Position numbers and translations under genes: made by a program. Under the pieces are notes generated by a model. The model was not told the DNA's origin. It ran no database searches and worked only from the letters and a program-made list of their open reading frames with translations. From assembly GCA_003223595.1 (NCBI GenBank), contig QHVR01000236.1, forward strand, positions 1 to 8,086: DNA of 8,086 nt, written 5' to 3'. Of the stretch, positions 1-5,911 are shown in pieces. This stretch comes from Acidobacteriota bacterium (GTDB taxonomy: Bacteria; Acidobacteriota; Terriglobia; Terriglobales; Acidobacteriaceae). How positions within the stretch are numbered: position 1 is the stretch's first letter; the number at the start of each line of letters is the position of its first letter.

Positions 1-1086
1 CGTGAAGATCATCTCGCGAAGAACGCGGGCATGGGCCTCGTCGGCCTCAGATTGATCGCGCAGGCGAGCCACCGATGTCGGGTGTGAGCTCATGCCATCC
101 GAAATTCTTCGCTGCATGGCGGCTTTCTCCTCAAGCGCACGCAGAGCCGCCCATAGCGCAGCTTCCGATGCTGCCGAGAGTTCCACAACCAGGCTATCGG
201 AACCGTAAGTGTGTCCAACCCGACAACGGAACTGAAGGAGATTACCTTCCCGGAGTTCCCAAAGAACGCCGTGGCATTCCGGGCAAGCGAATACGCTGGG
301 ATTTCCCTCGCCCTCATCGAAGTACTCAGCTTTCAAATTGGACTGGTTATCGCCGTCTGTAATGGGAGCACCGCGGCTGGGTTGGGCTCCACCGTTTGTG
401 CCTTGGGCTGGTTTGGCCGACGAACGAACGCGTCCGCCGTTTCGTGATCTCGAATCGCCATTGGTCTTCTGACCATTGGTCTTCGGTGCTTTCTTCTTCG
501 GCATGACGATTTCATCCTGATCGACTTGTACGAGGTTGATGAGGTTGGGAACAATATCGCGAGCTTTCAAAACGTAATGAGGGGTGGCATAGCCGAGAGC
601 GCGACGCGGCATCTCGGGGGAGGCAGCCTCGTTTGGATCCTGAACAATGGCAATGCCGCCACGCTGCTTGACGGCAAACAGCCCCATCGAGCCGTCCTCG
701 AGGGTCCCGCTCAGAATGATTCCAATCACGCGCTGGCCGTAAACGCGGGCCGCAGTCCGGAACAAAGGATCGATGGCGGGCCGGTGACGGTTCTCCCTGG
801 GACCGCGCAGCACACGCATTTTGCCGGCTTCAACGGTGAGGTGATAATCCGGACGGGCGACATAGATGTGGCCGCGGCGGATGGGTTCCTGATCGGCGGC
901 CTGGCTTACAGGCACGCGGCTGTTGCTGCTCAGGTGCTCTTCAAGAAGGCTGGGGAAATCCGCCATCATGTGAGTCACAATCAGAACGCTTCCGGGAAAA
1001 CTCGCTGGCAGGCTGGAAATGATGATCCTGAGGGGGTCGAAAGACCCCGCCGAACCGCCGATCACGATGATGTCGCGCTGAGGCAA
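1..1086 (-). CDS. CheB-type protein-glutamate methylesterase with C-terminal Zn-ribbon tail (3' end outside window)
   Basis: A CheB catalytic domain without the usual N-terminal receiver domain. It would remove methyl groups from, or deamidate, glutamyl side chains of a receptor-like partner in the cytoplasm. The catalytic triad is visible: Ser12 in GGSAGS, His39 in VTHMM and Asp131 in GTLEDGSMG. The domain covers about residues 4-190. A low-complexity Lys/Asn/Gly/Ser linker (about 195-250) leads to a Zn-ribbon-like module with Cys268, Cys271, Cys288 and His292, then an Ala/Glu-rich helix (EAALWAALRALEEKAA) still open at the left edge after 362 residues. The start is TTG at 1084-1086, preceded by GGAAAGAAG seven bases upstream; an in-frame stop lies 45 bases further up and no ATG or GTG precedes the GGSAGS motif. 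The tail resembles that of many stand-alone acidobacterial CheB proteins (family knowledge). The domain is certain; the substrate is unknown, since no receptor or CheA is nearby. Confidence 0.92.
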   Translation of the reverse strand, partial: MPQRDIIVIGGSAGSFDPLRIIISSLPASFPGSVLIVTHMMADFPSLLEEHLSSNSRVPVSQAADQEPIRRGHIYVARPDYHLTVEAGKMRVLRGPRENRHRPAIDPLFRTAARVYGQRVIGIILSGTLEDGSMGLFAVKQRGGIAIVQDPNEAASPEMPRRALGYATPHYVLKARDIVPNLINLVQVDQDEIVMPKKKAPKTNGQKTNGDSRSRNGGRVRSSAKPAQGTNGGAQPSRGAPITDGDNQSNLKAEYFDEGEGNPSVFACPECHGVLWELREGNLLQFRCRVGHTYGSDSLVVELSAASEAALWAALRALEEKAAMQRRISDGMSSHPTSVARLRDQSEADEAHARVLREMIFT

Positions 1087-1190
1087 GAATGATCTTCTTT
1101 CCAGACGAGACTGGACAGTTCTTAGAGATCATCGCGGGAGATGCGGTTGTTTGGAGAAGACCCTAAATTGAGCAGAAAGGAGCTGTTCGC

Positions 1191-1442
1191 TCAGGAGTGG
1201 CCGTTTGGGGCTGCCTTCTTGAGGCTCCTGGCGTAGCAATGCTCGTGCACCGGATGGCCCCATTCGTCGGTCTTGCAACTCGTCAAGTCGCAGAGCCGGT
1301 TGCAGATGGCGCAAGTAGCGGAGCGCGGGTCGTAGGAATGGCTGAGCTCTTGCATGAGGTCGCGGCGCTTGCTGCCATCGGGCTCGCGCGCGAGTTCGCG
1401 GGCGATATCGCGCCAAGGGCGAGGTGAATGATGGGCTGACAC
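1191..1442 (-). CDS. small helix plus CxxC/HxxC zinc-finger-like protein, function unknown
   Basis: An 83-residue protein in two parts. Residues 8-36 form a charged helix beginning PWRDIARELAREPD, a pattern I associate with small acidobacterial proteins of unknown role. Residues 42-72 carry a zinc-finger-like module with Cys44-x2-Cys47 and His66-x2-Cys69 around a KTDEWGHPVHEHCY core. No signal peptide or membrane segment is seen. The start is GTG at 1440-1442; no Shine-Dalgarno sequence precedes it, but a promoter candidate ends only nine bases upstream, so the message could be leaderless. It lies between the CheB-CheR-PAS gene (107-base gap) and the CheB gene (104-base gap) on the same strand. 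A metal-binding adaptor or regulatory role is inference only. The motif quality makes it a likely real gene despite its size. Confidence 0.7.
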   Translation of the reverse strand: MSAHHSPRPWRDIARELAREPDGSKRRDLMQELSHSYDPRSATCAICNRLCDLTSCKTDEWGHPVHEHCYARSLKKAAPNGHS

Positions 1443-1451
1443 TATGATTTA

Positions 1452-1496
1452 ACGCTAAACGCGCGCTGGTAGGGGCGCAAGCGCCAAAAAGCGCCA
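1452..1496 (-). promoter_or_regulatory. promoter with TTTGGCGCTTG element before the zinc-finger gene
   Basis: Read on the minus strand: TTGCGC (1475-1480), a 17-base spacer, then TAGCGT (1452-1457), which keeps the TA---T of a sigma-70 -10 box. Overlapping the -35 is TGGCG-N3-TTTGGCGCTTG (1496 down to 1478). The same arrangement with the same spacing lies before the small gene at 4515-4781, and that similarity is the main support. The predicted transcript would begin within a few bases of the GTG start codon. Confidence 0.45.
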
Positions 1497-1549
1497 ATGC
1501 GGGAATGTCTGCTAGCCGACGCAATACACCAGGGGTTCTGAAACCAGAG

Positions 1550-4204
1550 CTATTCTTCTTCTGCTTCGGAACGGCCGTTGGTTTTCCCGGCGCCCGGCCC
1601 GAGCAGTTCACTGATATCGAGCAGCGCCAGCACCACACCATCGATTTTGTTTTCCAGAGTGCGGTAAGGCGTAATGCGGAGGTTGTAAGCTTTGCCGTCC
1701 CGACCCTGCACGTGTTCGTTGCGAATGCTCACGTCGCGCATGACATCGAGCATCCAGCGCTCCAAACGAGGCACGTCAATCTTCAAATGCAGGTTGGAGA
1801 GCGTCTTTCCGACATCGTGCTCGTTGAAGCCGAAGACGCGGGCGGCCTCCGGCGTGTAGCGGCGAATGTGCAGGTCCTCGCCCAACATGATCATCGGAAT
1901 GGTGGTGCTGTTGAGCAGGTTAATCAGATCGTTGCTCAACTGAGCCAGTTGATGGTTGCGATGCTGGATTTCTTCGTTGACGGTGTTCAGCTCTTCATTG
2001 GCAGATTCGAGTTCTTCTTTCGAGGTCTGCAATTCTTCATTGGTGCTCTGCAGTTCTTCGTTGCCGGATTGAATTTCTTCGTTGGCGGACTGCAACTCCT
2101 CGTTGGTGGCTTCCTGCGCCTCGATGATGGACTGCAGATATTCCTTGGTGCTGGCTAGTTCCTGCTTGAGCTGGGCAATCTGGATGTCCTTTAGATCCGA
2201 AACTTCCTTCGGGGGACGTTTCGGCATGCGCCTGGGCTCAGGGGCAGGTTTGTCCTGGGGAGATTCCTCAAACAACACGAGCATATGGCGCTCATCGCGC
2301 GCCGGAGTGCGGAAAGGAACGACTTCGACTTTGACTGTGATCGCGGTCTCCCCATCTTCGATCACAACGTTCTCTCTGGCCGCGGGAACACCAGTCTTGC
2401 GGACCTTTTCGATGACTCCGCGGAGTTCGTAGAACAGACCGGGGCGCGCCATTTTGAGCAGGTTGAGACTGGCCTTGCCGGTGGGGAGTTCGAGATAGCG
2501 GCTGGTTCGGCCACGGGTCTGAACGATTTCGAGCGCATCGTTGATCACCACCGCGGAAGGAACATACCTGCTGAGCAGCAGGCGGTCGGCTTCTCGCTGC
2601 ACGTCGATTGGAGTCTTAGGCTGCTCCTGCTCTTTTTCGTTACCGGCCGGTTTGTCGAGCTCGGGTTCTACCGGCGCCGCGGGGTTAATGATCAAGCCAA
2701 AGGTGACCGGCGACGAAACTGATTTCTTCTGGTAGATCTTGCTCTTGCGGTCAACCAGGTTGAAAAGATCGGCGCCGGCTCCGAGCAAACCTTCGCTGTT
2801 GCCCACCAGCAGATAGCCTCCCGTCTTCAGCGCATAGTGGAAGGTGGGAATGACTTTTTTCTGGAGCACCGGGCTCAGGTAGATCAGCACGTTGCGGCAG
2901 CTGATCAGATCCATGCGGGAGAATGGCGGATCACTGAACACGTTCTGGCGCGCGAATACACACATATCGCGGATGGATTTTGAGATCTGGTACCCGCCAG
3001 TGACTCGGTGGAAAAAACGGCGCAGGCGCACTTCGGAGATCTCGCGCGCGATGCTGTCTTTGTAAATTCCGATGCGAGCGCGTTGAATCGCGTTTTCACT
3101 GAGATCCGTGCCGAAGATCTGCACGGGTATTTCAATGCGCATCTCCGACAGCATTTCTACCAGCGAGATGGCGTGAGAGTAGGTTTCTTCACCGGTGGAA
3201 CATCCGGGCACCCAGACGCGCACGGGATCGGAACTGGAGCGGTCAGCCAGTATTTTGGGATAGACGGCTTCACGCAGGCTTTCGAAAACCTCGGGATTGC
3301 GGAAGAAGCTGGTGACGTTGATGAGAACGTCGCGATATAAAGCTTCGATTTCCTGGGGACTGCGGTGCAGGATTTTTACGTAAAGATCCGTGACGCGGTT
3401 GATGTGCATGCGCCGCAGGATGCGCCGGCGGATGGTGGCGATCTTGTAATCGACAAAATCCACCTTGCTATGCGTCTTTAGCAGCCGAAACACTTCTTTC
3501 AACAGGCGGTCTTTGCCGTCAAAGGCGTCATCGTGGGGATCGCGGTCGGACGGGAGACCTTGAATCCGAACCAGTTCCTGCGCGATGCGGGCGGGAGGAA
3601 GAACATAATCGGCTACGCCGGCTTCGACCGCGCTGTGCGGCATGCCATCGTACTTGGCGGATTCAAAGTCCTGGACAAAGGTGATGCCACCGGCGTTCTT
3701 GATGGCGGCCAGGCCCAGAGTCCCATCGCTCGCCGTTCCCGAAAGGATGATGCCGACAGCATTGCTGGTCTGGTCTTCGGCCAGCGAGCGGAAAAAGGTG
3801 TCAATCGGCAAATGATGACCGCGGGCCGATTCCCGCCGAGCGAGATGCAACACGCCTTCAGAGATCGTCATGTCGCAATTGGGGGGCAGAACGTAGACGG
3901 TGTTCATCTCTACTAGCATGCGGTCCGCCGCTTGGCGCACCGGCATCGACGTCGTTCGCGCCAGCAGTTCGACCATCGCGCTTTCGTGCGTGGGATCAAG
4001 ATGAGGAATGAACACGAGGGCCACGCCGGGATCGGAAGGCAAGGCACGCAGCAGGTTGCTGAAAGCTTCCAGGCCCCCCGCAGATGCACCTATGGCAGCG
4101 ATGGGGAACGCGAGCCGCGGCAGGGCGTTCTGCTCCTCCGCGGTCTTCGTCACCGGCGCGGTGACTTTCGCGCGCGCTGCAGATTTCTTCTTTGAAGTAG
4201 GCAT
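1550..4204 (-). CDS. CheB-CheR-PAS fusion protein (methylesterase/methyltransferase) without a kinase domain
   Basis: An 884-residue cytoplasmic protein. Residues 33-215 are a CheB methylesterase domain with Ser41 (GASAGG), His68 (FIPHLD) and Asp160 (GTASDGTLG). Residues 232-500 are a CheR methyltransferase: the N-terminal part contains INVTSFFRN, the SAM site is GCSTGEE at 334-340, and FGTDLSENAI and SCRNVLIYL follow. Residues about 535-655 look PAS-like. A coiled coil at 670-760 contains seven consecutive heptads of the NEELQSx type (701-749). A PAS domain (about 766-865) ends the protein. Relatives often continue into more PAS domains and a histidine kinase (HWE or HisKA); here a TAG stop follows shortly after DISELLGPG, and nothing kinase-like lies downstream. 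The ATG at 4202-4204 is the only usable start after an in-frame stop 36 bases upstream; no clear Shine-Dalgarno sequence. Both enzymatic domains keep their key residues, so it is probably active; the methylated partner is not in the window. Confidence 0.95.
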   Translation of the reverse strand: MPTSKKKSAARAKVTAPVTKTAEEQNALPRLAFPIAAIGASAGGLEAFSNLLRALPSDPGVALVFIPHLDPTHESAMVELLARTTSMPVRQAADRMLVEMNTVYVLPPNCDMTISEGVLHLARRESARGHHLPIDTFFRSLAEDQTSNAVGIILSGTASDGTLGLAAIKNAGGITFVQDFESAKYDGMPHSAVEAGVADYVLPPARIAQELVRIQGLPSDRDPHDDAFDGKDRLLKEVFRLLKTHSKVDFVDYKIATIRRRILRRMHINRVTDLYVKILHRSPQEIEALYRDVLINVTSFFRNPEVFESLREAVYPKILADRSSSDPVRVWVPGCSTGEETYSHAISLVEMLSEMRIEIPVQIFGTDLSENAIQRARIGIYKDSIAREISEVRLRRFFHRVTGGYQISKSIRDMCVFARQNVFSDPPFSRMDLISCRNVLIYLSPVLQKKVIPTFHYALKTGGYLLVGNSEGLLGAGADLFNLVDRKSKIYQKKSVSSPVTFGLIINPAAPVEPELDKPAGNEKEQEQPKTPIDVQREADRLLLSRYVPSAVVINDALEIVQTRGRTSRYLELPTGKASLNLLKMARPGLFYELRGVIEKVRKTGVPAARENVVIEDGETAITVKVEVVPFRTPARDERHMLVLFEESPQDKPAPEPRRMPKRPPKEVSDLKDIQIAQLKQELASTKEYLQSIIEAQEATNEELQSANEEIQSGNEELQSTNEELQTSKEELESANEELNTVNEEIQHRNHQLAQLSNDLINLLNSTTIPMIMLGEDLHIRRYTPEAARVFGFNEHDVGKTLSNLHLKIDVPRLERWMLDVMRDVSIRNEHVQGRDGKAYNLRITPYRTLENKIDGVVLALLDISELLGPGAGKTNGRSEAEEE
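1958..2104 (-). repeat. seven 21-base in-frame repeats encoding the NEELQSx heptads
   Basis: Seven consecutive 21-base units within the CheB-CheR-PAS gene encode residues 701-749, with heptads NEELQSA, NEEIQSG, NEELQST, NEELQTS, KEELESA, NEELNTV and NEEIQHR. The units vary at synonymous sites, so this is an old, selected protein repeat (a coiled-coil signalling linker) rather than a fresh DNA duplication. Such heptads are typical of the linker between the CheR and PAS or kinase parts in this family. Confidence 0.9.
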
Positions 4205-4256
4205 GGGTGCTACTCGAACAAGGCAAATCCCTGGGACTGTTGCCTATTGGCGGTTA

Positions 4257-4286
4257 ATTCTAGTCCACGAGCACATGGGAAGTAAA
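4257..4286 (-). promoter_or_regulatory. candidate sigma-70 promoter for the CheB-CheR-PAS gene
   Basis: Minus strand: TTTACT (4281-4286) as -35, 18-base spacer, TAGAAT (4257-4262) as -10, five of six bases matching consensus. It lies about 50 bases before the ATG at 4204, which would give a short leader. Based on sequence match only. Confidence 0.35.
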
Positions 4287-4296
4287 AACGCGCCCC

Positions 4297-4421
4297 CCGC
4301 TCGTGTAGGGGCGGATGCCTCGTCGTGCGCCGGAACGCGATGCATACGATGGCGCAGAAGTAGAGGAAATCCGATCGCGCTTCGGCGAGCCCGGACGAGG
4401 CGCCCGGGCCTACACGGAGCG
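4297..4421. repeat. imperfect inverted repeat, dispersed-repeat type (GTGTAGG...GCCTCGTC)
   Basis: The left arm (4297-4324) contains GTGTAGG and GCCTCGTC; the right arm (4394-4421) carries their reverse complements GACGAGGC and CCTACAC. Twenty of 28 positions match without gaps, and the arms enclose a 69-base centre. The element sits in the 310-base stretch between the 4515-4781 gene and the CheB-CheR-PAS gene. The rest of that stretch holds the promoter candidate at 4257-4286 and short GC-rich complementary segments (ACCCGGC at 4440-4446 with GCCGGGT at 4477-4483), but no credible gene. The look is that of a REP- or MITE-like intergenic repeat, though only one copy is visible here. Confidence 0.55.
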
Positions 4422-4514
4422 AGTCTGAGAAGGGCGGGAGACCCGGCCAGCTTATCGGCAGAATATTTCTTGCTGAGCCGGGTCCGCTGGCCGCTTCGCG
4501 GGAGGACGTTCGGG

Positions 4515-4781
4515 CTAGCTGTCGGTCTTTCTGAGGCGTGTGCGTTTGTCGTTGGCGGAGGCGGAGGCGAGCATTCCGTCTCCGAAGTTAACCAATACGT
4601 CATCTCCAAGGGCATCCGCTGCCGCCTGAATGCGGTCGCTCTGCCGCTTGGCTTCATTGACCAACAAGGCTAGCTTGTCGATCTCATCGTGGAGCTGCTG
4701 CAGGTGAGCGCTCTTGTCCGGGCCGTTCGCGGATCTTACTTTCAGTTCGGTCACGTCTGATGTCCCTTTATGCTGAAGCAT
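4515..4781 (-). CDS. small helical protein, function unknown
   Basis: An 88-residue soluble protein that I do not recognise. After a polar N-terminus, residues about 25-62 form a charged amphipathic helix (HLQQLHDEIDKLALLVNEAK), probably a coiled coil, followed by GDDVLVNFGDGML and a basic tail. There are no cysteines, no signal peptide and no membrane segment. The ATG at 4779-4781 is chosen over the in-frame TTG at 4787 because AAGAGGA (4789-4795) lies seven bases before the ATG but only one before the TTG. A promoter candidate resembling that of the 1191-1442 gene is immediately upstream. Flanked by the PilZ gene (185-base gap) and the CheB-CheR-PAS gene on the same strand. Good ribosome site and shared promoter support it; a role linked to the neighbouring signalling proteins is inference. 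Confidence 0.6.
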   Translation of the reverse strand: MLQHKGTSDVTELKVRSANGPDKSAHLQQLHDEIDKLALLVNEAKRQSDRIQAAADALGDDVLVNFGDGMLASASANDKRTRLRKTDS

Positions 4782-4802
4782 TATCAAATCCTCTTTGAAT
4801 TG

Positions 4803-4847
4803 ACCCTAACTGCATGAATCAAGGGAAACAAGCGCCAAAGTACGCCA
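4803..4847 (-). promoter_or_regulatory. promoter with TTTGGCGCTTG element before the small helical-protein gene
   Basis: Minus strand: TTGTTT (4826-4831), 17-base spacer, TAGGGT (4803-4808). TGGCG-N3-TTTGGCGCTTG (4847 down to 4829) overlaps the -35. Downstream, GTCAATTCAAAGAGG continues to match the other copy (1452-1496) at the same register. The predicted start would fall around 4796, right before the AAGAGGA ribosome site. Support comes from the two-copy match, not from consensus strength. Confidence 0.45.
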
Positions 4848-4879
4848 CGAAATTTGGGCATTACCGGTACGCTTTCAGA

Positions 4880-4894
4880 ATGTCCATCAGGACA
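4880..4894. other. short perfect hairpin ATGTCC-ATCA-GGACAT
   Basis: A six-base perfect stem with a four-base loop in the 185-base gap between the PilZ stop and the next gene. It has no adjacent T-run on either strand. It could contribute to transcript ends or be chance. Confidence 0.25.
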
Positions 4895-4923
4895 TGAGAT
4901 GGAGAAGAAACGGCGGAATGTTG

Positions 4924-4943
4924 CCAGCGCCGGAATGCGCTGG
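4924..4943 (-). terminator. stem-loop after the PilZ gene, terminator-like without U-tract
   Basis: CCAGCGC and GCGCTGG form a perfect seven-base GC-rich stem around a six-base loop, 24 bases past the PilZ stop codon. On the minus strand it is followed by AACATTCC rather than a T-run, so intrinsic termination is uncertain. The position directly after a gene favours a 3'-end role. Confidence 0.4.
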
Positions 4944-4966
4944 TGCGGCGCGGCTACAGAGGATGG

Positions 4967-5338
4967 CTAGGCAATGGGGAAGGAGATTCCCCAGAACTGC
5001 AGCGCTTTCTCATCCTGCTCGACGAATTCAATTCCGTACGTGCGGAGGCCCTCCACCGCGCTGATCTGAGAGACCACGCGCGCGGGCACTTGAATGCCGC
5101 GGTTGTTTTTTAGCGTTACGCTCGAGCCGACGGGCAATTCACGCGGAAGTTGGACAGCAGCACCGTGCCGGTTCAGATTGGTCGCCTTCGCATTGATCGT
5201 GAATGAGGCCTTCTGGCGGTCCTCTCCGGTCAATCCCACGGACGCGTGCAATGCCATTCGAGTGCTGCGCCGTTTTCCGAGACCGTTGCGTACCAGGTGG
5301 GAACTATGAGCGGCAGATCGGGCGTGGTGCTTGTGCAT
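4967..5338 (-). CDS. PilZ-domain protein, predicted c-di-GMP receptor
   Basis: A 123-residue single-domain PilZ protein. The c-di-GMP signature is present in slightly altered form: RRSTR at residues 23-27 fits RxxxR, and NLNRHG at 54-59 fits (D/N)xSxxG except that Asn replaces Ser. The beta-barrel follows (AAVQLPRELPVGSSVTLKN, VPARVVSQ, YGIEFVE). Such proteins bind the second messenger and change motility, secretion or surface traits through partners. ATG 5336-5338 is preferred, with a weak AGGT seven bases upstream. The same frame stays open to 5578, but those 80 extra residues have no domain character and irregular codon use. The gene is divergent from the Crp/Fnr gene across about 800 bases. 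Ligand binding is probable but the Ser-to-Asn change leaves doubt. Confidence 0.85.
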   Translation of the reverse strand: MHKHHARSAAHSSHLVRNGLGKRRSTRMALHASVGLTGEDRQKASFTINAKATNLNRHGAAVQLPRELPVGSSVTLKNNRGIQVPARVVSQISAVEGLRTYGIEFVEQDEKALQFWGISFPIA

Positions 5339-5341
5339 AGG

Positions 5342-5412
5342 GGTGACCTGAACGACATTAGGGCAGCGACATAGCCCTGAGCAACGTACGGTGGTCACCT
5401 TGAAATGGTGAC
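5342..5412. promoter_or_regulatory. GGTGACC/GGTCACC inverted elements in front of the PilZ gene
   Basis: GGTGACC at 5342-5348 overlaps the PilZ ribosome-site region; its inverse GGTCACC lies at 5393-5399, and GTCACC (5394-5399) also pairs with GGTGAC (5407-5412) across a seven-base loop. A weak promoter candidate lies between them on the minus strand: TTGCTC (5379-5384), 18 bases, TAATGT (5355-5360). The layout would suit an operator or an mRNA structure, but this rests on pattern only. Confidence 0.3.
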
Positions 5413-5527
5413 TTTCGGCAGGGCGTCTAAGCTGCTGATTCGAGATTGCTTTAGGTCGGCTACCGACGATTGATCGGCAGTTCCGCCGAACTCGTGGCAA
5501 TTTTGCCCCGCCCGCAGTGCACTCCGT

Positions 5528-5545
5528 TTTGGAACCCGTTCCAAA
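5528..5545. promoter_or_regulatory. perfect operator-like palindrome TTTGGAAC-CC-GTTCCAAA
   Basis: Two perfect eight-base arms separated by CC; CGT and ACG flank the arms with one extra T on the left. A third half-site, TTTTGGAA, lies at 5578-5585. The short spacer is too tight for a stable RNA hairpin and suits a dimeric DNA-binding protein. It is about 190 bases from the PilZ start and about 590 from the Crp/Fnr ATG. Confidence 0.45.
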
Positions 5546-5666
5546 CGAGGAACTTGCGACCCTGTCATTTAGGCCCATTTTGGAATGCCGCGTGCACTAT
5601 GCCACAGGTTCGATCTGCCTCTGGCCGGCGTTCGACCTTCCCCCAGCCTCGCAGAATATTCCCACA

Positions 5667-5693
5667 GCGCCTAAGCCCTATTCGGGGCGGCGC
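5667..5693 (+). other. bulged GC-rich hairpin followed by AGGAG
   Basis: GCGCC (5667-5671) pairs with GGCGC (5689-5693) and GCCC (5675-5678) with GGGC (5685-5688), leaving a TAA bulge and a six-base loop. AGGAG (5694-5698) follows directly and sits nine bases before an in-frame TTG at 5708, the first possible start of the frame leading into the Crp/Fnr gene. It may be chance or an RNA structure masking a ribosome site. Confidence 0.25.
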
Positions 5694-5746
5694 AGGAGTT
5701 CAAGAAGTTGCTTCAAGCCAATCAGGTTCAAGCACTCCGACAAACC

Positions 5747-5775
5747 TTGTCAGTGTCACCGGTTCAGAGTAACAA
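5747..5775 (+). promoter_or_regulatory. weak promoter candidate upstream of the Crp/Fnr gene
   Basis: TTGTCA (5747-5752; five of six to the -35 consensus), 17-base spacer, TAACAA (5770-5775; three of six to the -10 consensus). It would give a leader of over 300 bases to the ATG at 6134, or transcribe the coding-like stretch from 5912. Low confidence. Confidence 0.2.
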
Positions 5776-5911
5776 CGCACCAGGCATTCCGTGGCCTTAT
5801 CCTGCCGCACGGATCCATCCAGTTCAGAGCGAATCCACGCTGGATTCCATTCCGGGAACGTCGCATCGTGCTGATGGCGTGCTCCCCCACCCCTTTTTAG
5901 GACCCGGAGAG

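Larger units (their letters stand above)
5413..5911. other. intergenic region between divergent PilZ and Crp/Fnr genes
   Basis: No convincing gene. Both strands have open frames, but they read as low-quality protein (Pro/Ser/His-rich, no domain pattern). The stretch holds the palindrome at 5528-5545, a smaller AGTTC-N4-GAACT inverted repeat (5479-5492), a bulged GC hairpin (5667-5693), three TTCAAG copies (5699, 5712, 5727), and a weak plus-strand promoter candidate. The tetramers GTTC and GAAC recur about ten times between 5479 and 5765, more than the two or three expected by chance. Confidence 0.5.

Noticed and set aside
526..1092. 188-codon plus-strand open frame
   Set aside because: It is the antisense shadow of the CheB catalytic domain, whose motifs read perfectly on the other strand.
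941..1132. Minus-strand frame starting with ATG just upstream of CheB
   Set aside because: It runs one base out of frame from the CheB reading and has no protein character after the overlap; the CheB frame begins at TTG 1086.
1452..1496. Sigma-54 promoter reading of TTGGCGCTTG elements
   Set aside because: The required GG-N10-GC spacing is not met in either copy.
1129..1641. 170-codon minus-strand frame across the zinc-finger gene
   Set aside because: Arg/Pro/Ala-rich out-of-frame reading overlapping two better supported genes.
1958..2104. CRISPR array or tandem satellite
   Set aside because: The 21-base periodicity is explained by protein heptads; units are not identical and no spacers exist.
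1505..2158. 217-codon plus-strand frame with repeated FF/VG/GLQ segments
   Set aside because: Its regularity is the complement of the heptad-repeat coiled coil of the CheB-CheR-PAS protein.
4008..4673. 221-codon plus-strand frame
   Set aside because: It crosses the 5' end of the CheB-CheR-PAS gene, the inverted repeat and the small helical-protein gene; composition is random-like.
4967..5578. 203-residue version of the PilZ protein
   Set aside because: The first 80 residues (up to 5339) have no domain pattern and cover the palindrome-rich intergenic DNA; the ATG at 5338 gives a normal PilZ length.
5470..5900. Two overlapping plus-strand frames (5470-5772 and 5517-5900)
   Set aside because: Pro/Ser/Arg-rich, no ribosome site of note, not protein-like on either reading.
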